From assembly GCA_029449235.1 (NCBI GenBank), contig JANATG010000015.1, positions 124,001-188,000 on the forward strand: a stretch of DNA of 64,000 bases, in the 5' to 3' direction. Below are positions 33,018 through 46,641 of this stretch, piece after piece; position 1 is the first letter of the stretch; every line of letters starts with the position of its first letter. The notes below the pieces were generated by a model. It was given only the letters and a program-made list of their open reading frames with translations. It was not told the origin of the DNA and did not search any database. The stretch is from Linnemannia schmuckeri (Eukaryota > Mortierellomycota > Mortierellomycetes > Mortierellales > Mortierellaceae). The position numbers and the translations under genes are program-made.

Positions 33018-35235
33018 TTACAGCAAATGGGCCTTGCGGAAGTTCTCTCCGGCGTAGATGGAATCGCCAGCGAGCTCCTCCTCGATACGAAGGAGCTGGT
33101 TGTACTTGGCCAAACGCTCGGAGCGGCAGGGAGCACCAGTCTTGATCTGACCGGTGCGGAGACCAACGACGATATCGGCAATGGTGTTGTCCTCGGTCTC
33201 TCCGGAGCGATGAGAGACCATGACGCCCCATCCGGACTGCTGAGAAAGGACGGCAGCCTATTTGTGAGGAACAAAGAGAAAAGTCAACAAAAGCATGGAA
33301 AAAGGAAAGAATAAAAGTACTCACAAGGTGCATAGAGTGAGAATGAGAAAGATGGATTATTTACCTGAATGGACTCAGTGATAGTACCGATCTGGTTGAC
33401 CTTGAGCAAGAGGGCGTTGCAGGCCTTCTTGTCGATGGCGGTTCTGATGCGGGTAGGGTTGGTGACGGTCAAGTCATCACCGACGATCTGGATGTCAGTG
33501 GCGCCGGTCAAGTGAGACCAGGCAGACCAGTCATCCTGGTCAAAGGGATCCTCAATCGAGACGATGGGGTAGTTGTGGGTGAAGTCCTGGTAGAGCTTGG
33601 CGAGCTGCTCACCGGAGAGGTGCTTGGAAGCATCCGAGTCAGCAGACTTGAAGTCGAGATCGTACTTATCGTTCTTGTAGAACTCGGAGGCAGCGACATC
33701 CATGCCGATCTTGACCTTGCCGGTGTATCCGGCCTTCTCGATGGCCTCCTTCAAGAGCTCGAGGCCCTCGGCGTTCTCCTGAATGTTGGGGGCGAATCCA
33801 CCCTCGTCTCCGACGTTGGTGGCGTCCTGTCCGTACTTCTTCTTGATGACCGACTTCAAGTTGTGGTAGACCTCGGATCCGATCTTCATGGCCTCGGCGA
33901 AGTTCTTGGCGCCGGTGGGCAAAATCATGAACTCTTGCATGGCGAGCTTGTTGCCGGCGTGAGAGCCTCCGTTGATGACGTTGAAGGCGGGGACGGGCAT
34001 GACGATCTTCTTACCGCCGTGGCCGGCGAGGTCGGCAATATGGCGGTAGAGAGGGACGTCCTTGGCAGCAGCACCGGCCTTTAAGACGGCCATGGAGACA
34101 CCGAGAATGGCATTGGCACCGTACTTGGACTTGTTGGCGGTTCCGTCGAGGTTGATGAGGAACTTGTCGACGGCGCTCTGGTCGGTGACGTCGAGGTTGG
34201 CCTTGATCAGCTCGGGGCCGAGGTGCTTGTTGACGTTCTCAACAGCCTTCAAGACACCTAATTATGGGAATGGATTGAAGCAGGAGAGAGATAACAAAAA
34301 AAAGTGGAGCAGCGCGTTAGAAATGAGGGAAAAGAGAGATTGTTGTGAGCCAATTTTTTTTTTTTTTTTTTTTTTTTTGGGTTTATCTTCCGATAAGTGA
34401 TAGCAGAGATATGAGCGGAGGTTAAGAAGTCCTTTGACGCGTTGTTCTTCTTCTTTAGTGTTCTTTTCTTTTTCTGTTTCTTTTTGTCGTCCGTTTCTCC
34501 TTCATGTTGTTCTTTACAATAAAATCCATTGCGTGTTGGATCGCATCGCATGCAGTAGAGAAACAAAAATCTCATTCCATCCTTATTCTCCAGACCTTGT
34601 TCTGGTTTAAAGCATTAATCCGAGTAAAAAAAAAAAAAAAAGAACACGTTCGAAAAGTAGAAATAGTATGGTGTTGAAAAGGGGTGTTGGACAGGCAAGG
34701 GTAGAGAAACAAGGGTGGTTGGTGTCGTCGTTGGAGTTCCTTTTTTGCGTGATTCGCCTGTCATCCAATCGTGGGATAAATGAGCAGTGAAAAATAGAAA
34801 TAACTGTTGTGGGGGGATGTGGATATGCAGTTGGGGAAGTAGAATGCACTGTAGGAAAATAAAAAAGTACTATGCTCACTCTAAAAGAAGAGTAGGGAAA
34901 GATTGCTTACCCTTTCCAACGTAGGCGTGCTTGTCGTTGTCACGGAGCTCAAGAGCCTCGTGGATACCGGTGGAAGCCCCAGAGGGGACATCAGCGCGGA
35001 AGACACCTATAATCCATTCAACGCAAGAAAGGTTAGGTTGTCATGTTTGATAAAGTATGCGATGTGGTTGTGGTCGTGAGAAAAAAAAAACATCAAGCAT
35101 GGCAGAGGTAGTGGTGAGCATGGATAGCAAGAATGGATATGGGAAATTACCCTTGGGGGTGGTGACCTCGACCTCGACGGTGGGGTTACCACGGGAGTCG
35201 AAGATCTGTCTGGCGTGAACCTTGGTGATGGCCAT
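33018..35235 (-). CDS. ENO1: Enolase (2-phosphoglycerate dehydratase)
   Basis: Four exons, 35235-35151, 35006-34911, 34257-33365 and 33257-33018, give 437 aa, the usual enolase length. It converts 2-phosphoglycerate to phosphoenolpyruvate in cytosolic glycolysis. Visible landmarks are ARQIFDSRGNPTVEVEV at the N-terminus, the flexible loop PSGASTGIHEALELRD, the Mg-binding aspartate in IGMDVAASEFY, SIEDPFDQDDW and VGDDLTVTNP, the catalytic lysine in LLLKVNQIGT, and MVSHRSGETED near the C-terminus. Intron 2 (653 nt) contains a 25-base T run. The long plus-strand open frame opposite exon 3 is a shadow of strong codon bias, as expected for a highly expressed gene. It is divergent from the GRAM-VASt gene. 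Confidence 0.98.
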
Positions 35236-36678
35236 TGTGGAGTAAGTGAGTTTTGGTGGGTGGAGGGGGTGTAGGAGAGGGTGTTTGTGTGTGAGGATGA
35301 AGGAAAAGAAGTTAAGATGAGGAAAGAGGTCGTTGGTTATAAGTAAAAGAGGGTCAGTGTCGGCTTGATCTAAAACAGATCGTAACGTCACCGTAAATTT
35401 GGTCTCCTCTTCAACCAAAGTGGTTCATAAGTGTGTGAGATGGCGGTGTAGTGTCTATCTCTATCTATCTCTAAGACACCAAAGGCAAAAAGGAATTGGG
35501 GTGTCAGGGACAACCAGACACAACAACAACGCACATTTTCAGGGTGGACACATCAGGGCAAAAAAATGACATGAGTTGCTTGATATGGCAATGTATGACA
35601 TTCGCGAAAGGATCTCGAATGCAATCGTACAACTGATGGCTGAACTTTGAAAAAAAAAAAAAAAAAAAAAAAAAAGGACTATCAGTTGGACGCGCTTTTC
35701 GTCTGTGATGTATCTCTGTCATTCATTCAGTTGTTGGCCCTTAGGGATCAATTGATCAAAAGATAACGCGTCGTTGTTTGTAACGTGTGGAAAAAGATAA
35801 GGTAATTGTGATGAGCCCTCTTTTTAGCAAGTCACTTGGATCGATGATGTTGATGCTGATCCCTCCTTGTGCTATCGCGTCGACTGCTAAGCAGAAAGGC
35901 TGTCATCTGCCTTTGGGGGATAACATTCTTTATCGGACAGATACATTGTTGAATATACCCCTTGTCTATGCCTTTGTAGGATAGACGTGGACTATATAAC
36001 AATTAGGCACGCGTCCTGGCCTTTGTTTCTATGATCTTGCCAAACGTTATTATGGCATTGACGTCAACGTTCAATGGAGAGTGACTGGCACTCGTTGGTA
36101 TATGGAATGGCCGTGGCGGTGTGTATTGGCGCTGGATGAGCTGCGCTCATCTATGTTTGCTTCTGCTTCCTGCTTCGCTTTTCTTTTCTTTTCTTTTCAC
36201 TCTCTGGTTGGTTTTCCCGAGCCATGGAGAACTGCTATTTTTTGTATTTTATATTTTTCTTCGCTCGCAACTGTCCCTGAAAGGTGTTCTTTCACGTTTT
36301 ATTTCGCCGTTGACTTTGCATCTTGGTCGTTTTCTTTTCTTCTTTTATTCACCTCCAACTCTACTCTTTTCACCCACTTTCCATCCTCCTATATATCACT
36401 GTCGAGCTCTTTTCTTCTTTTTTACGAGTCTATTGCTCTGCACACTTCCTACTTTTCCACTCTTTTGATCTCATCTCTTGCCCACAGCTCTTTCTACACT
36501 GTCGCCTACTTCCTTAGTCAATCGTTTCTTGTCCCTTGTTACATTATCGCAACACCACTACCACCACCACCACCACTATCAACAACACACTATCTCCAGC
36601 ACCACTTCGCTCACTCTCACATACCTTCTCTTCCCAGCAGTACAGACAAGTGGCCTAGACTGATCAGATTCACAGGTC
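35236..36678. promoter_or_regulatory. Divergent region, enolase / GRAM-VASt gene
   Basis: About 1.4 kb with no gene. It holds an A26 run (35650-35675), a CRE-like palindrome (36058-36067) and a long C/T-rich leader (36150-36678) before the GRAM-VASt start. The promoter of enolase should lie in the first few hundred bases. Confidence 0.5.
36058..36067. promoter_or_regulatory. CRE-like palindrome TTGACGTCAA
   Basis: A perfect 10-bp palindrome with a TGACGTCA core, sitting inside a larger imperfect inverted repeat (CATTGA...TCAATG, 36056-36076). Possible bZIP-factor site; unproven. Confidence 0.4.
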
Positions 36679-38094
36679 ATGATGGGTTCCAGCCAAGAGC
36701 AGATCAATCCGGATGCCAAGGCCATGCAGAATAATATGCATCAGCCCACCATGGCTCAATCCCCTACAGCCATAAAGCAGCAACAACCACAACCAGCTAC
36801 AGCACCGACCGGCTATTCTATCCCGTCTTCCGCTGGGAGCCCCCTCGCCGCCGTCGTCGCTGCTGTTGCCAAGACCGCACTCGCTCCCGTCATCACCACC
36901 GTCGCCTCGACAATGTCCGCTCCCAACGCGACTGCTGCTGCCATCACCACCTTCGATCAGCCCTCCTCCTCGTCGACTTTGCTTTCCACTTCTTCTCCTT
37001 CCCCTTCTCTTTCAACTTCTGCTTCTGCTCTCAACTCTACTTCTACCTCTACTTCTACCCTGACCTTTGCTCCCTTTTCCTCGACAGGCCTTCTTCGCCC
37101 AGCTCAGGCCAATTCTACTCCGACTTCGACAACAACTGCAGCAACCACCACTTCCGTCACTGCCACACCCTCAACAGTAACAACAGCAACAGGAATAGCA
37201 CCTTCACCCTCCTCTGATTCCCACTCTTCAGCCACGGCCTTTTTGGACTCGACGATCCGACCAACTTCCATGACCGTCGACCAAAGCCAGTGGGACTACA
37301 GTCCTGGCGGGTTCCCCGAAACCCTAGGTCACACCAACTACGCGTACTCGAACAACTACACCACCGCCAACCAGGGCTATGAATCGACCCTGAATTCGAA
37401 GCAAAGCAGTCTCGACTATGCCCGGGACGATGGCTTTTCACATATCTCGTTCCTCTACGCCAACGAAAAACGATTCGGCGACTTTCACTCGCTCTTTAGA
37501 AGTGTGCCTGACGACGAAAAGCTGATTGAGGGTAACAAAACGTTCCCCTACATCCCTCTCCTTTCCTTTCTTGTTCTTCTTTCCCTTTCGCTCCCATCGT
37601 TCTGTTACATGCAACCCTTGCCGTTTAGGTGGATGATAAGAAGACAGAAAAGAAAAGAGATCATAAGAAGACAGGAAAGAAAAGAGATCATATATGCAGC
37701 TGTTTGTTTGGACAGCGAATCAAAGGGGAAAAGAAGTGCACACCCACAAGACAAGTTAGACAACAGTAATAACGATTCATTCCCACTGCTTCTTCAAATC
37801 CACTCACACGAACAACAAAAAAAAAGTGGCCTGATCGAGAGAAAGTCAGCGTGGGTGGCTATATGTTTCCCCCTTTTGTCAACAAGTCTTTTCTGGCAAT
37901 CCCTGCAATACAAATAACAACAATAACATCAACAAACACAATAAGCATTTCAAGGAAAGCGTAAAGAGTCCACTAAAAGCTAGACCGTCCGAGGAGAAAA
38001 GAAAAATAATATTCGTACAGAGTGTTTTCAGCCTTTTACTTTCTCAGGAAGAACCTGTTTGCCATGGAGTGGGGTTTACGCATACAAAGAGAAA

Positions 38095-38127
<33 letters not shown>

Positions 38128-41100
38128 TTGCCGGTCCCGTCCCTGTTTGTCATTGCCAACTCATTTTTGCATGGAAGGATCGATGGACCCCGATTCTGTT
38201 GGCTCTCGGACCGGCATTTCTATTTCGCCTCCTTTTTGTCCACTTTTGAAGACAACAACAAGGCGTCTTTGGGCGACCAAAAAGGATATTTGTCCCATGC
38301 TCACTCAGCAAACTCTTATCGACCCTGCGCAATGGCGCAATTGGGAAGCGGTTTCCTTGTTACTTGATTAAACTTAACACGCGACAACCTATATCCGTTT
38401 CCTGACAGTGGTGCTTCTTATTACTTTGCTCTTTGGTAGATTATGGATGTGCACTGCAAAAGGAAATTCTCGTTCAAGGCCGTCTTTACATCAGTGAGAA
38501 CCATGTCTGCTTCCATGCCAACATCTTTGGCTGGGTGACTACGGTTAGTTACTTACCCATCTATCTGAGAATGTTTGGAATCCATGTGATGTCTGGATGG
38601 CCTCTGTTTTTCGATCCCATTTATAAATTCCAACCAGCGAAAACAGCCCGGTTGAGCGGTCCCTTACCCGGAAAGCACCCTTTTTATGTATCCTTTTCAT
38701 CTTCAAATAGCTAGTCATTGCATTTTCCGAAATCACTGCCATCGAGAAACGGGTTACGGCCTTTGTCATTCCAAATGCTATCAGCATCGTCACCACAACG
38801 AACACCAAGGGCCACTTCTTTGCCTCGTTCCTGTCTCGAGATGCCGCCCACGATCTGCTCATGGCTGCATGGCGGAAATCGTTTCCATGCGCAGCCAACG
38901 CCTCAGTCGCCAACAACAGCTACAGCAATGGGTCATCGCGTCAGAGAAGTCCGACCCTCCTGAATGACGAGGAGGATAATACGGATTCCATGTCCTTTAT
39001 TTCGGGCCGAGGAAATCCCGAATCTCGACGGAATAGGCACAGACGCTCATTCTCTAATGCCTCTCAGAGTGCTACAGATGTTGAGGGAACTGGTAGAGAG
39101 GATGGGTCGTACTGGGGCGGGGACGACAACGGAGATGCCAAGGCCCTTGACAGTGGCAACAACAGTCTTCGCCGACGAGGATCCAAGAGGGCTGTTCTCA
39201 AGAAGGTGCTCAAAGGTATAGTATATCTGAATTATTGCTTGGCAGTTTTTATAATTATTATTATTATTTCGCTATATCTATACAAAAGCCTTAATATGTG
39301 TCCGTTTGGCTTTTTTTTGTTCTATTCCTCCTACAGATGTGATTGCACCTATTATCCCTGACGACAGCCACAACAATGGCAATGGCGACGGCAACAATGG
39401 TATGTGTTTGTGTTTAAGCTCTAATTCCTTGCAGAAATCTGTGCCATATGTCGCTTTCCATTTCCATATGTGGTGATGATTGTCTCATGTCGTGGGGTGG
39501 GTTGATGAATTTGACGAACTGACCGCCGGACACCGATTTCCTTTTTTAGGTTCGTTATCTCCGAGCAGCATCACCACTAATGGTCGCAAGACAGGTCGTG
39601 GTCGGTCGGTATCTGAGCTGCCACCAAGACCGACATCCTTCGACGGGGCCGCGTCCCGGTCCTCGGTTGATACGGCGCGCTCCTCTTTTGATTATGAATC
39701 CCTCTCACCGCCGCTGCAGCGGGCTCGTGCTGGCACAGAGTCGCTGTCTCATCGTCGGAACGTCACCATCCCACCTCCTTCTTTGGTCGTCCCCACTGTT
39801 ACAGCCACCACCACCACCACCGCCGCTCCTTTCTTATCAATTCAGCAACAGGAGCACCAACAGTATCAAGTACAGCCCGCATCCAACAAGGATACCACCC
39901 GGCTACCAACAACTTGCAAGTGCTCCAAGGACAATCGACACTATGCGAACACATACATGAGCGACACCTTCCCTGGAACCCTCGAATCAATCTGGAGACT
40001 CCTTTTCAACTCTGATTTCTCCAAGGGCTTTTTGACGTCAGACGTGATGAAGGGCGCTGATGTACAGGAGGAGCCTTGGCAAAATGCACCTGATGGCACG
40101 ACCACCCGAGTAACGAGGTACACCCGATGGCTCGGCATGCCGATCGGACCCAAAACGACCAAGGCGATTGTCACGGATGTGTGCGAGCACAAGAACTTTA
40201 ACGACTATGTCACAGTTGTGACGACGACATCGACACCCGACGTGCCCTCTGGAGGGAGCTTCACGACCAAAGTCAGGACTTGTTTGACCTGGGCTGGCCC
40301 CTATCAGGTTCTGGTTGTTGTCACGGGAGCAGTCGAGTTCACCAAGAGCAGTTGGATTAAGGGACAGATCGAGAAGGGCGCGGCTGAAGGGTTGACGTTC
40401 CACTACAAGGAGGTGAACCCATGCATGCGGAAACACATTGCTGCCCATCCAGGAGATTTTGCGAATGGGTCGTCTGTTCCTGCTGGCCAGGCTAATCAGA
40501 CGGCCGCACCAACTTCTGCAACGTCAGCTACTCCAACGGTGCCCTCTGTGGAGATGAATGGCACCATCGACAAGGCAGATCAACAGACAAGGCACGACCA
40601 AGAATTCAGGACACAAGCTTCAGCCGCGAATGGTGGCGCCAAACATTCGACGTCGACATCAGTATCATCGCTGGGTCTGTTCTCGAAGCTTGCCAAGGCG
40701 TTCGCTTGGGACTCTGGTGACAACGCCAGTAGTAGTGCAATAGGCAACGACGGGGATTCCGAGGGTACCGTCTCACACTGGGTTCTGCTCACGGTCTTGG
40801 CGATTGTGATGGGAGCCAATGTTTACATCTGGTTTCAGATCTCAAGCGTCTCTCAGCAGATTGAACAGATCCAGAAGGACATTCTTTCAGTCGATCAGGA
40901 TCACTCCTACAACCATCACTACGGTCATCACCGTTACTCGCCACATAAGCATTGGGAGTCACAGGCCTACGATGAGGCAGATCTGGACGAGTTTGAGCGG
41001 GAAGAGTTGTTTGCACGAGAGCAAGAAGATGCGATGTGGGAGTGGTTGACGGAGCGCGAGGCCCGTCATCGGCAGTACCGCCAGGCGACCGGAGTCTTCA

Positions 41101-41342
41101 GCAACAGTCGCGCCAGGGCTGAGATGACCAAACGCCAACAGTTCCTGCAAGAGCAGGAACGTCAGCAGCAGCAAAAGAGAGCACAGGAGTCCTCGGGGCT
41201 GATGGAGACGGAGCTCAGACTACAGGCCAGGATTGATGAGCTCCAGGAGCAACTTATGCTGGTTGACCGTCAGGCATCGGACATCAAGATCGATGGCCAC
41301 CACGTCGATCAGGAGGTTTCTTCCGCCGCCTCCTTATCCTAG
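36679..41342 (+). CDS. GRAM-VASt sterol-transfer protein (LAM/Ysp2/Aster-like)
   Basis: Five exons, 36679-37531, 38440-38543, 38711-39215, 39337-39399 and 39550-41342, give 1105 aa. Residues about 265-372 form a GRAM domain (FHSLFRSVPDDEKLIEDYGC, LYISENHVCFHANIFGWVT, FFASFLSRDAAHDLL). Residues about 640-805 form the VASt domain that holds sterol (MSDTFPGTLESIWRLLF, TRYTRWLGMPIGPKTTKA). One membrane span follows (HWVLLTVLAIVMGANVYIWF, about 918-940), then a Gln/Glu-rich coiled coil. This is the order in yeast Lam proteins and animal Asters, which are ER-anchored and move sterol at contacts with the plasma membrane. The N-terminal 260 residues are Ser/Thr/Ala-rich and disordered. A 908-nt intron containing a T29 tract interrupts the GRAM domain. 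Confidence 0.92.
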
Positions 41343-41503
41343 TTCCTTTCTTGAATATTGGGGCTATTGTTGTCCCTTGCCAACTTGTCCTTCTCCCTTA
41401 CTTTTTTTTTTGTTTTCCTTTTTTGCATCCATGGCATTTGAAAAATAAAAACCAGCATTTTGCATATCAATCATCATGAACCGCGCGATTGAACTAGCCT
41501 CTT

Positions 41504-41535
<32 letters not shown>

Positions 41536-41955
41536 GCGTGAAAGTCGCTCAGATCACGTGTGACTAAAACGCGTCTTTCTTCTTGGTTCCTCTGTTCAAA
41601 AACAGCTGCGAAATGGCAGAATCACAGATCGAGACGTGTTGAGACGGAAGAAGAGTGCATCTGGACACACTCCGAAAATAAAATCCTACTGAAGAAAGTT
41701 ATGCTATTGAATTTGGATATGTTGTTTGTTTAAATGCAATTCTTACTTTGCTGATTTCAGAATCTAGAGTTTGTGTGAATAGAATGAGGTTCAAGGTTTG
41801 AAGGCTGGGAGGAATAATTATTTAGATTTTGGTGGCGCCGCTCCATTGTCTGGCGAGTAGTATTTAAAAAATTGAGGGTCTTCTTTGATTTCTATCGTTC
41901 TTTATTCTTTTGCATTAGCAGATAAATACATCATGGCACGAGCCAGGCAGATCCT
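41343..41955. other. Convergent 3' flanks, GRAM-VASt / tomosyn
   Basis: 613 bases, A/T-rich, with a T30 run at 41505-41534. AATAAAAACC at about 41444 is a candidate poly(A) signal for the GRAM-VASt gene. No gene is seen. Confidence 0.45.
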
Positions 41956-44900
41956 TTAAAACTCATACCACTTCTTGTTGGCGTTTTTGGCATTCAACTC
42001 ACGCGCCGCAGCAAGGAAATCGTTGCTGGCAGCACTCATCTCGGCCGTCTTGTCGCCCAGGATACCCAGCTTCTTGCCACGCTCGTCCAAGTTCTGGAGA
42101 GTCTCATTCATCATTCCTGCCAGTCCGCTGTTGTCCCCTTTGGGTGGCGGTGGGGGCGCCGTTCCGGGGGCGCCTTTGACACCTGCTCGTTTTAGAATCG
42201 GATTCTCTACTCTGTAGTGTTCTCCGCCCACTATGCGCGTTGTTTTTTAAGCCAGAAAAAGGTAACAAAATATTAGTTACAGCACAATCGCGCGTGGTAG
42301 AAGACAAAAAAAATGAAACGAAATGTCGAGGTACACTTACAGAGCTCATTGAGATCCTCTTGGCTGGGGGCATCTTCGATTGATTGGCTAGAGCCGAACC
42401 ACCCTCTGGAGACGACAACAGTATTAGTAGGTCGAGGAGGGATCTGAATACCATGATCATACAAATGAATGTACTCGGCCCGTTCTTTATCGGTGGTCGG
42501 CGCCCTCTCCTGTTTCAGACCTTGCGGCGTTTTGATCCACCGGTCATGACCCCAAAGACTATACATCCTGTGCTCATACTTGAGGATCGGGACAAAGAGC
42601 CGTCCATCCTGCAAGATCACACTCTCCCTCAGTCTCTCAGGCTCAACCACGATCGGAAGGAAGATCTCTCCATTAGGCACAGGGAGTGGGAGCAACTCCA
42701 GTTTTGGAACACTGAAGAGTAAAAGTCTTCCAGACTCTGTGATACACAGGATACAGCAGGCGCCACCATGGTAGATCACATTTGCAGCCATGATCCGCCC
42801 AACCTTGGCCGACAGATTGTCGGCCGCGGGAGAGGTGAGGTCGATTTTGTGGATCCTGCGAGAGGTGCAGTTCATGTGGAGGCGGATTCCAAACTCAGAG
42901 ACGCAGACTAGGTAGTTGAGTCGCTGTTGAGCCTTAGTCATGACTTTGCCCTGAGCTTCCTTCAGGGTAGAGTAGATTGAGGGCTTTGAACTGGCGGTGC
43001 TCACATTCGAGTCTGAAAGCGAAGCACGATGCCCGGCAATGAATCCTTCTTCTTCGCCAGACATACGAGGATGTGCTGGTGTTGGTGGTGGTGATACTTG
43101 TTGTTGTTGTTGTTGTTGATGCGCAGGATCGTGCTGAGCATCAAAAGACGGTTGACTAAGCGAGGAAAGCGAAGTCGTCCCAGTAGCGGCTGTCGAAACC
43201 GAGGAGAGGATTGAAGTCGACTGTCGAGCGGCACTGCTGGTAGCCGCAGCGTTCTCAGGAGGAGAGAGGACATTGATGATAGAGGAGTGAACGGTCGCAT
43301 GCTGCTCCTTTGTCTGAAAGGTCTCGACCTTGCGAATCGTTCGTAGCTGCAATGGAACCGGAGGTGAGATTGCGAAAATGAAATAGATTCCGTTATTGGA
43401 TCCTGCGATAAGAAGAAGAGATGGAACTTTGTCCTGGTCGCTTGTGGTCGAGACAACAAACTGAAGAGTGGTAATCTCCACTGCGATCTTCTGCAAGTCC
43501 GTTGCTCCTGGCCCTGGTCCTGGTGCTGTTCCTGGAGATGTTGTTGCAGCTGCTGGTGCATCATGCTCTTGATCGTTGCCGGGCGTAACTTGCGTTCCCT
43601 TATCGCGATCCAGCATCACCACTAATGAATAGAAATGTTATGTTAATGTCCGTAACAATCATTGTACATGCAACGGTTGGTTTTCATGCATTATCAGACG
43701 CTCATACCTTTTAGATCTTCGACATGAAGGAGACGTCCTGAAAGGGTATCGGTAATAGTAAGCGAGTAGAATTCGTCGGATACAGCAACACTGTTATTGG
43801 CAGGGAGAAAAGTAAGTAATGAGGTCAGTGCGTGTGACCAATTTATCTGCATCTCGCCGAAAAAGATCACAACGACAATTTTGCTTACAGTCCGCATGCA
43901 GAGATAGCCATAACACGAATTCTTCCGAGATGCGCACTTGACTTAAACACGACCGAGAAATCAGACCCAGTCGGGAGTGTTGCTTCAATGAACTGAGGCC
44001 GAGGAGGAAGTGAAGGCGATGGGGCACGTTCAGGAACTGCTGGATCAGGAATCAAGCCGCCTGGAGGGAGCTCACAAATAGCAACCTTCTCGACGGGTGA
44101 ATTGGGGATCAGGTAATCAAGGTCGATATCGTCAGGAACTGGAGAAAGCGCATCAGCTTTGTCAGCAGCTGGTGAAATGGCATGTGGGGATCGAGGGCTG
44201 GGGGCCAGTGTTGTCTGGATATCCAGCTGCGGAGCCTGTGCAGGAGCAACTGGGGCAGAAGCAGCTGGGCTGACGACAGGAACGAAAGGGGCATCGAGCT
44301 CAGGCGCATGGGGCAGCTGAGGGGAGGTTTCGTTGGGCGAGGTAGAGTCGTACTGAAGACTATGGTGATGTTGTTGAGATGGAGTAGGGTCGTGCTGAAG
44401 ACTCTGGCGAGGCTGTCGAGGAGAAGCAGGCTGGATTTGAAGGTGCTTGTTGTCGACAGGTTGATGAAATTCATTTGCGCCGCCAGGAACATCAATGTCA
44501 CCAGAGCGATTTCCTGGAGCAATCGAGGTGTGTTCCGTATATCCAGTTAACAGCGCGTCCGCTGATTCTTCAGGGATCGCCCTTGTAACGCTAGAGTTCC
44601 TTAACAATCCTGCATCCTTGTTTATTCGAGTGTAAATCCAGCTCCCATTTGAAAATCCAACCGCCAAGACTTGACTCTGAGTTGAAAACTCAAAGGTAAC
44701 GATCTCGCCTTGGTTCTTGAAGAACAAGGGAGCCAGTTCGACTGTCAAGTGATGCAGAGGCCGACTCGTTGCTGATTCCCAGAAGCGAATACTGTGGTCA
44801 TCGTGAGCGGTCACCAAGATATCTCTTGACAGCCTCGATTCGTCTACAGGCGCCAGTCGGATGCCGTGGAGGGGAACTCTTGGAGGCGGGACAGTGCGAG

Positions 44901-46641
44901 TATGACCCTGGATCAATTCACAATACAGCTCCGCAGGAAGAGGACCATACACCTTGGAGAGGATCAGCCTTGGTTCGACCAAAGAAAGACATGCGGGGAT
45001 GGTTCTTGGGGTATTGGATTGACCAAACTCGAAGGCTCTAATACCTCCGCGGTTGGTGAGAACCAGGATGGCGATTGGATCAAAGGCACCACCATACCAG
45101 GGCGAACTGCGAGGGACGACCAAGAAGTCAAGAATATCCGTGTCCATGGTCAACACTTGGTGTCGTTTCGGACGTCGGTAGTCAGCCTTGGCCGGGTAGT
45201 CAAAGAGATGGAGTCCAAACATGTCGATCGATCCAGTCCCGCCGGCGACAATGAGGGTCGTGTCCTCCATGTTCTCATGCAGGCACCACGTCAGTTGGTA
45301 GATGGGCACAAACTGGTTGGTGGCTCGCTCAAAGACAGGTTTGATCCCAGGAACATTGACTTGAATTTCATGGATGGTCCTTGCCAAGACAGGTTTTTCC
45401 TGCGTGATATCCCAGAACACAAAGCAGCCGTCATCATACCCACTCGCAAAGCCAACACCATCAGGTCTCCAACTGATAACGGTGACATGAGGATAGCGAC
45501 TCTCGTTCGTGCCAAACATGCCAGAACCTTCGCCTACCGCGATTCCACCCATAGCGCCAGGAGGGATCTCGTAGATAAAGGCGCGGACTACGGTCTTGAG
45601 CTTGAGATTCCAAAGGATGATTCCAGTGTTGTAGGCGATCAAGAGTTGGTTGCTATCGGTAGGATGCGTCTTAATCGAGATGACCAAAGAATGCCTCGAA
45701 CCCTCGGGTAGAATGTTGGGGATCCTATATGGAACAGGTTGGCCTCTATAGACATCGAAAACATCAATGGTGCCGTCTTTGAGACCATGGAAGAGCCAAT
45801 TGGATCCCGAGAGGAGTTCGATGCAGGTGACTACGCTGCGCGCGTTCCTGACAAAGAGTCGTTGCTTCTTGATGAGGTCAAAGACTGTAATGGCGTTCTT
45901 GGCGTCGACAACAATCAGGACGGGTGCGCCTGGTTGAAAGGCAATCATTTTGACCGACACAGCCTCCTCTAACTCAAGGAAACATGTTACCTCGGGCGCT
46001 CCTGATACTGCAATTGCGCCTTTGAACGTGCCTGTGGAGCGAGGGCCAAGACGAGAGAATGGAAGATAATGACGAGGGTGTCAGTTGACAGGTTAGCATG
46101 GCACAGAGATCATCTCGTCAGTTTTTACCTCCATGGTTTCACGTCCGTCGACAAGGTTCAGACCTCGCCTCGAGTCCACAGTTGACATTCTTTTGGATTT
46201 TTAGGAAGTTAACATCAAAATGGCAGTGCAGATTTTTACCACTGGCAAGCAAACCCTGGACAGGGTCAACGGCTATAGCGGATATCAGGGCAGGCAGACC
46301 AAACCTCCTTGTCTACATGAGGTTTGATAATCGATGAGTTACCGAGCAATTGTCAAATGGAGAGCAGAGGGAGGTTGTTAGGCATAAGTAGAGTCTTGTA
46401 GATATTCATTCAAACCCGAATGCAACCATGCAGCAACTGATGCAACAGAATTTCGATATGATGTTCACGAGGATGCGAGAATCATTGTAGTGTGTACCTC
46501 GCAAAAGAAGAGACTTTCAAGATCAAGGTGTGCCGAGAGGTCTTGGGCGAGCCGCTTGGTGCCCTCCTTCTGCAGCACTTGGCGAATACCGCGCGCGCCC
46601 TCGGTCTGCACTACATTCTTTATTTTATTGAAGAATGCCAT
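41956..46641 (-). CDS. STXBP5: Tomosyn-like (Lgl/Sro7 family) WD40 protein with C-terminal R-SNARE
   Basis: Six exons: 46641-46498, 46312-46240, 46031-43889, 43790-43708, 43621-42341 and 42230-41956, all in phase, giving 1332 aa. The N-terminal part reads as WD40 propellers of the lethal-giant-larvae family (LPALISAIAVDPVQGLLASG, VSVKMIAFQPGAPVLIVVDA, HVTVISWRPDGVGFASGYDD). The last 60 residues form a SNARE motif: NLDERGKKLGILGDKTAEMS and terminal KKWYEF follow animal tomosyn closely, with an Arg at the expected central layer. Yeast Sro7/Sro77 lack this motif. Such proteins bind t-SNAREs and tune exocytosis; here action at the plasma membrane or hyphal tip is inferred. Pro/Gln-rich disordered inserts lie in the middle. 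The gene is head to head with TRAPPC8. Confidence 0.92.

Noticed and set aside
33512..34084. 190-codon plus-strand open frame opposite enolase exon 3
   Set aside because: Antisense shadow of a highly codon-biased gene; Val/Leu/Gly-rich with no family resemblance.
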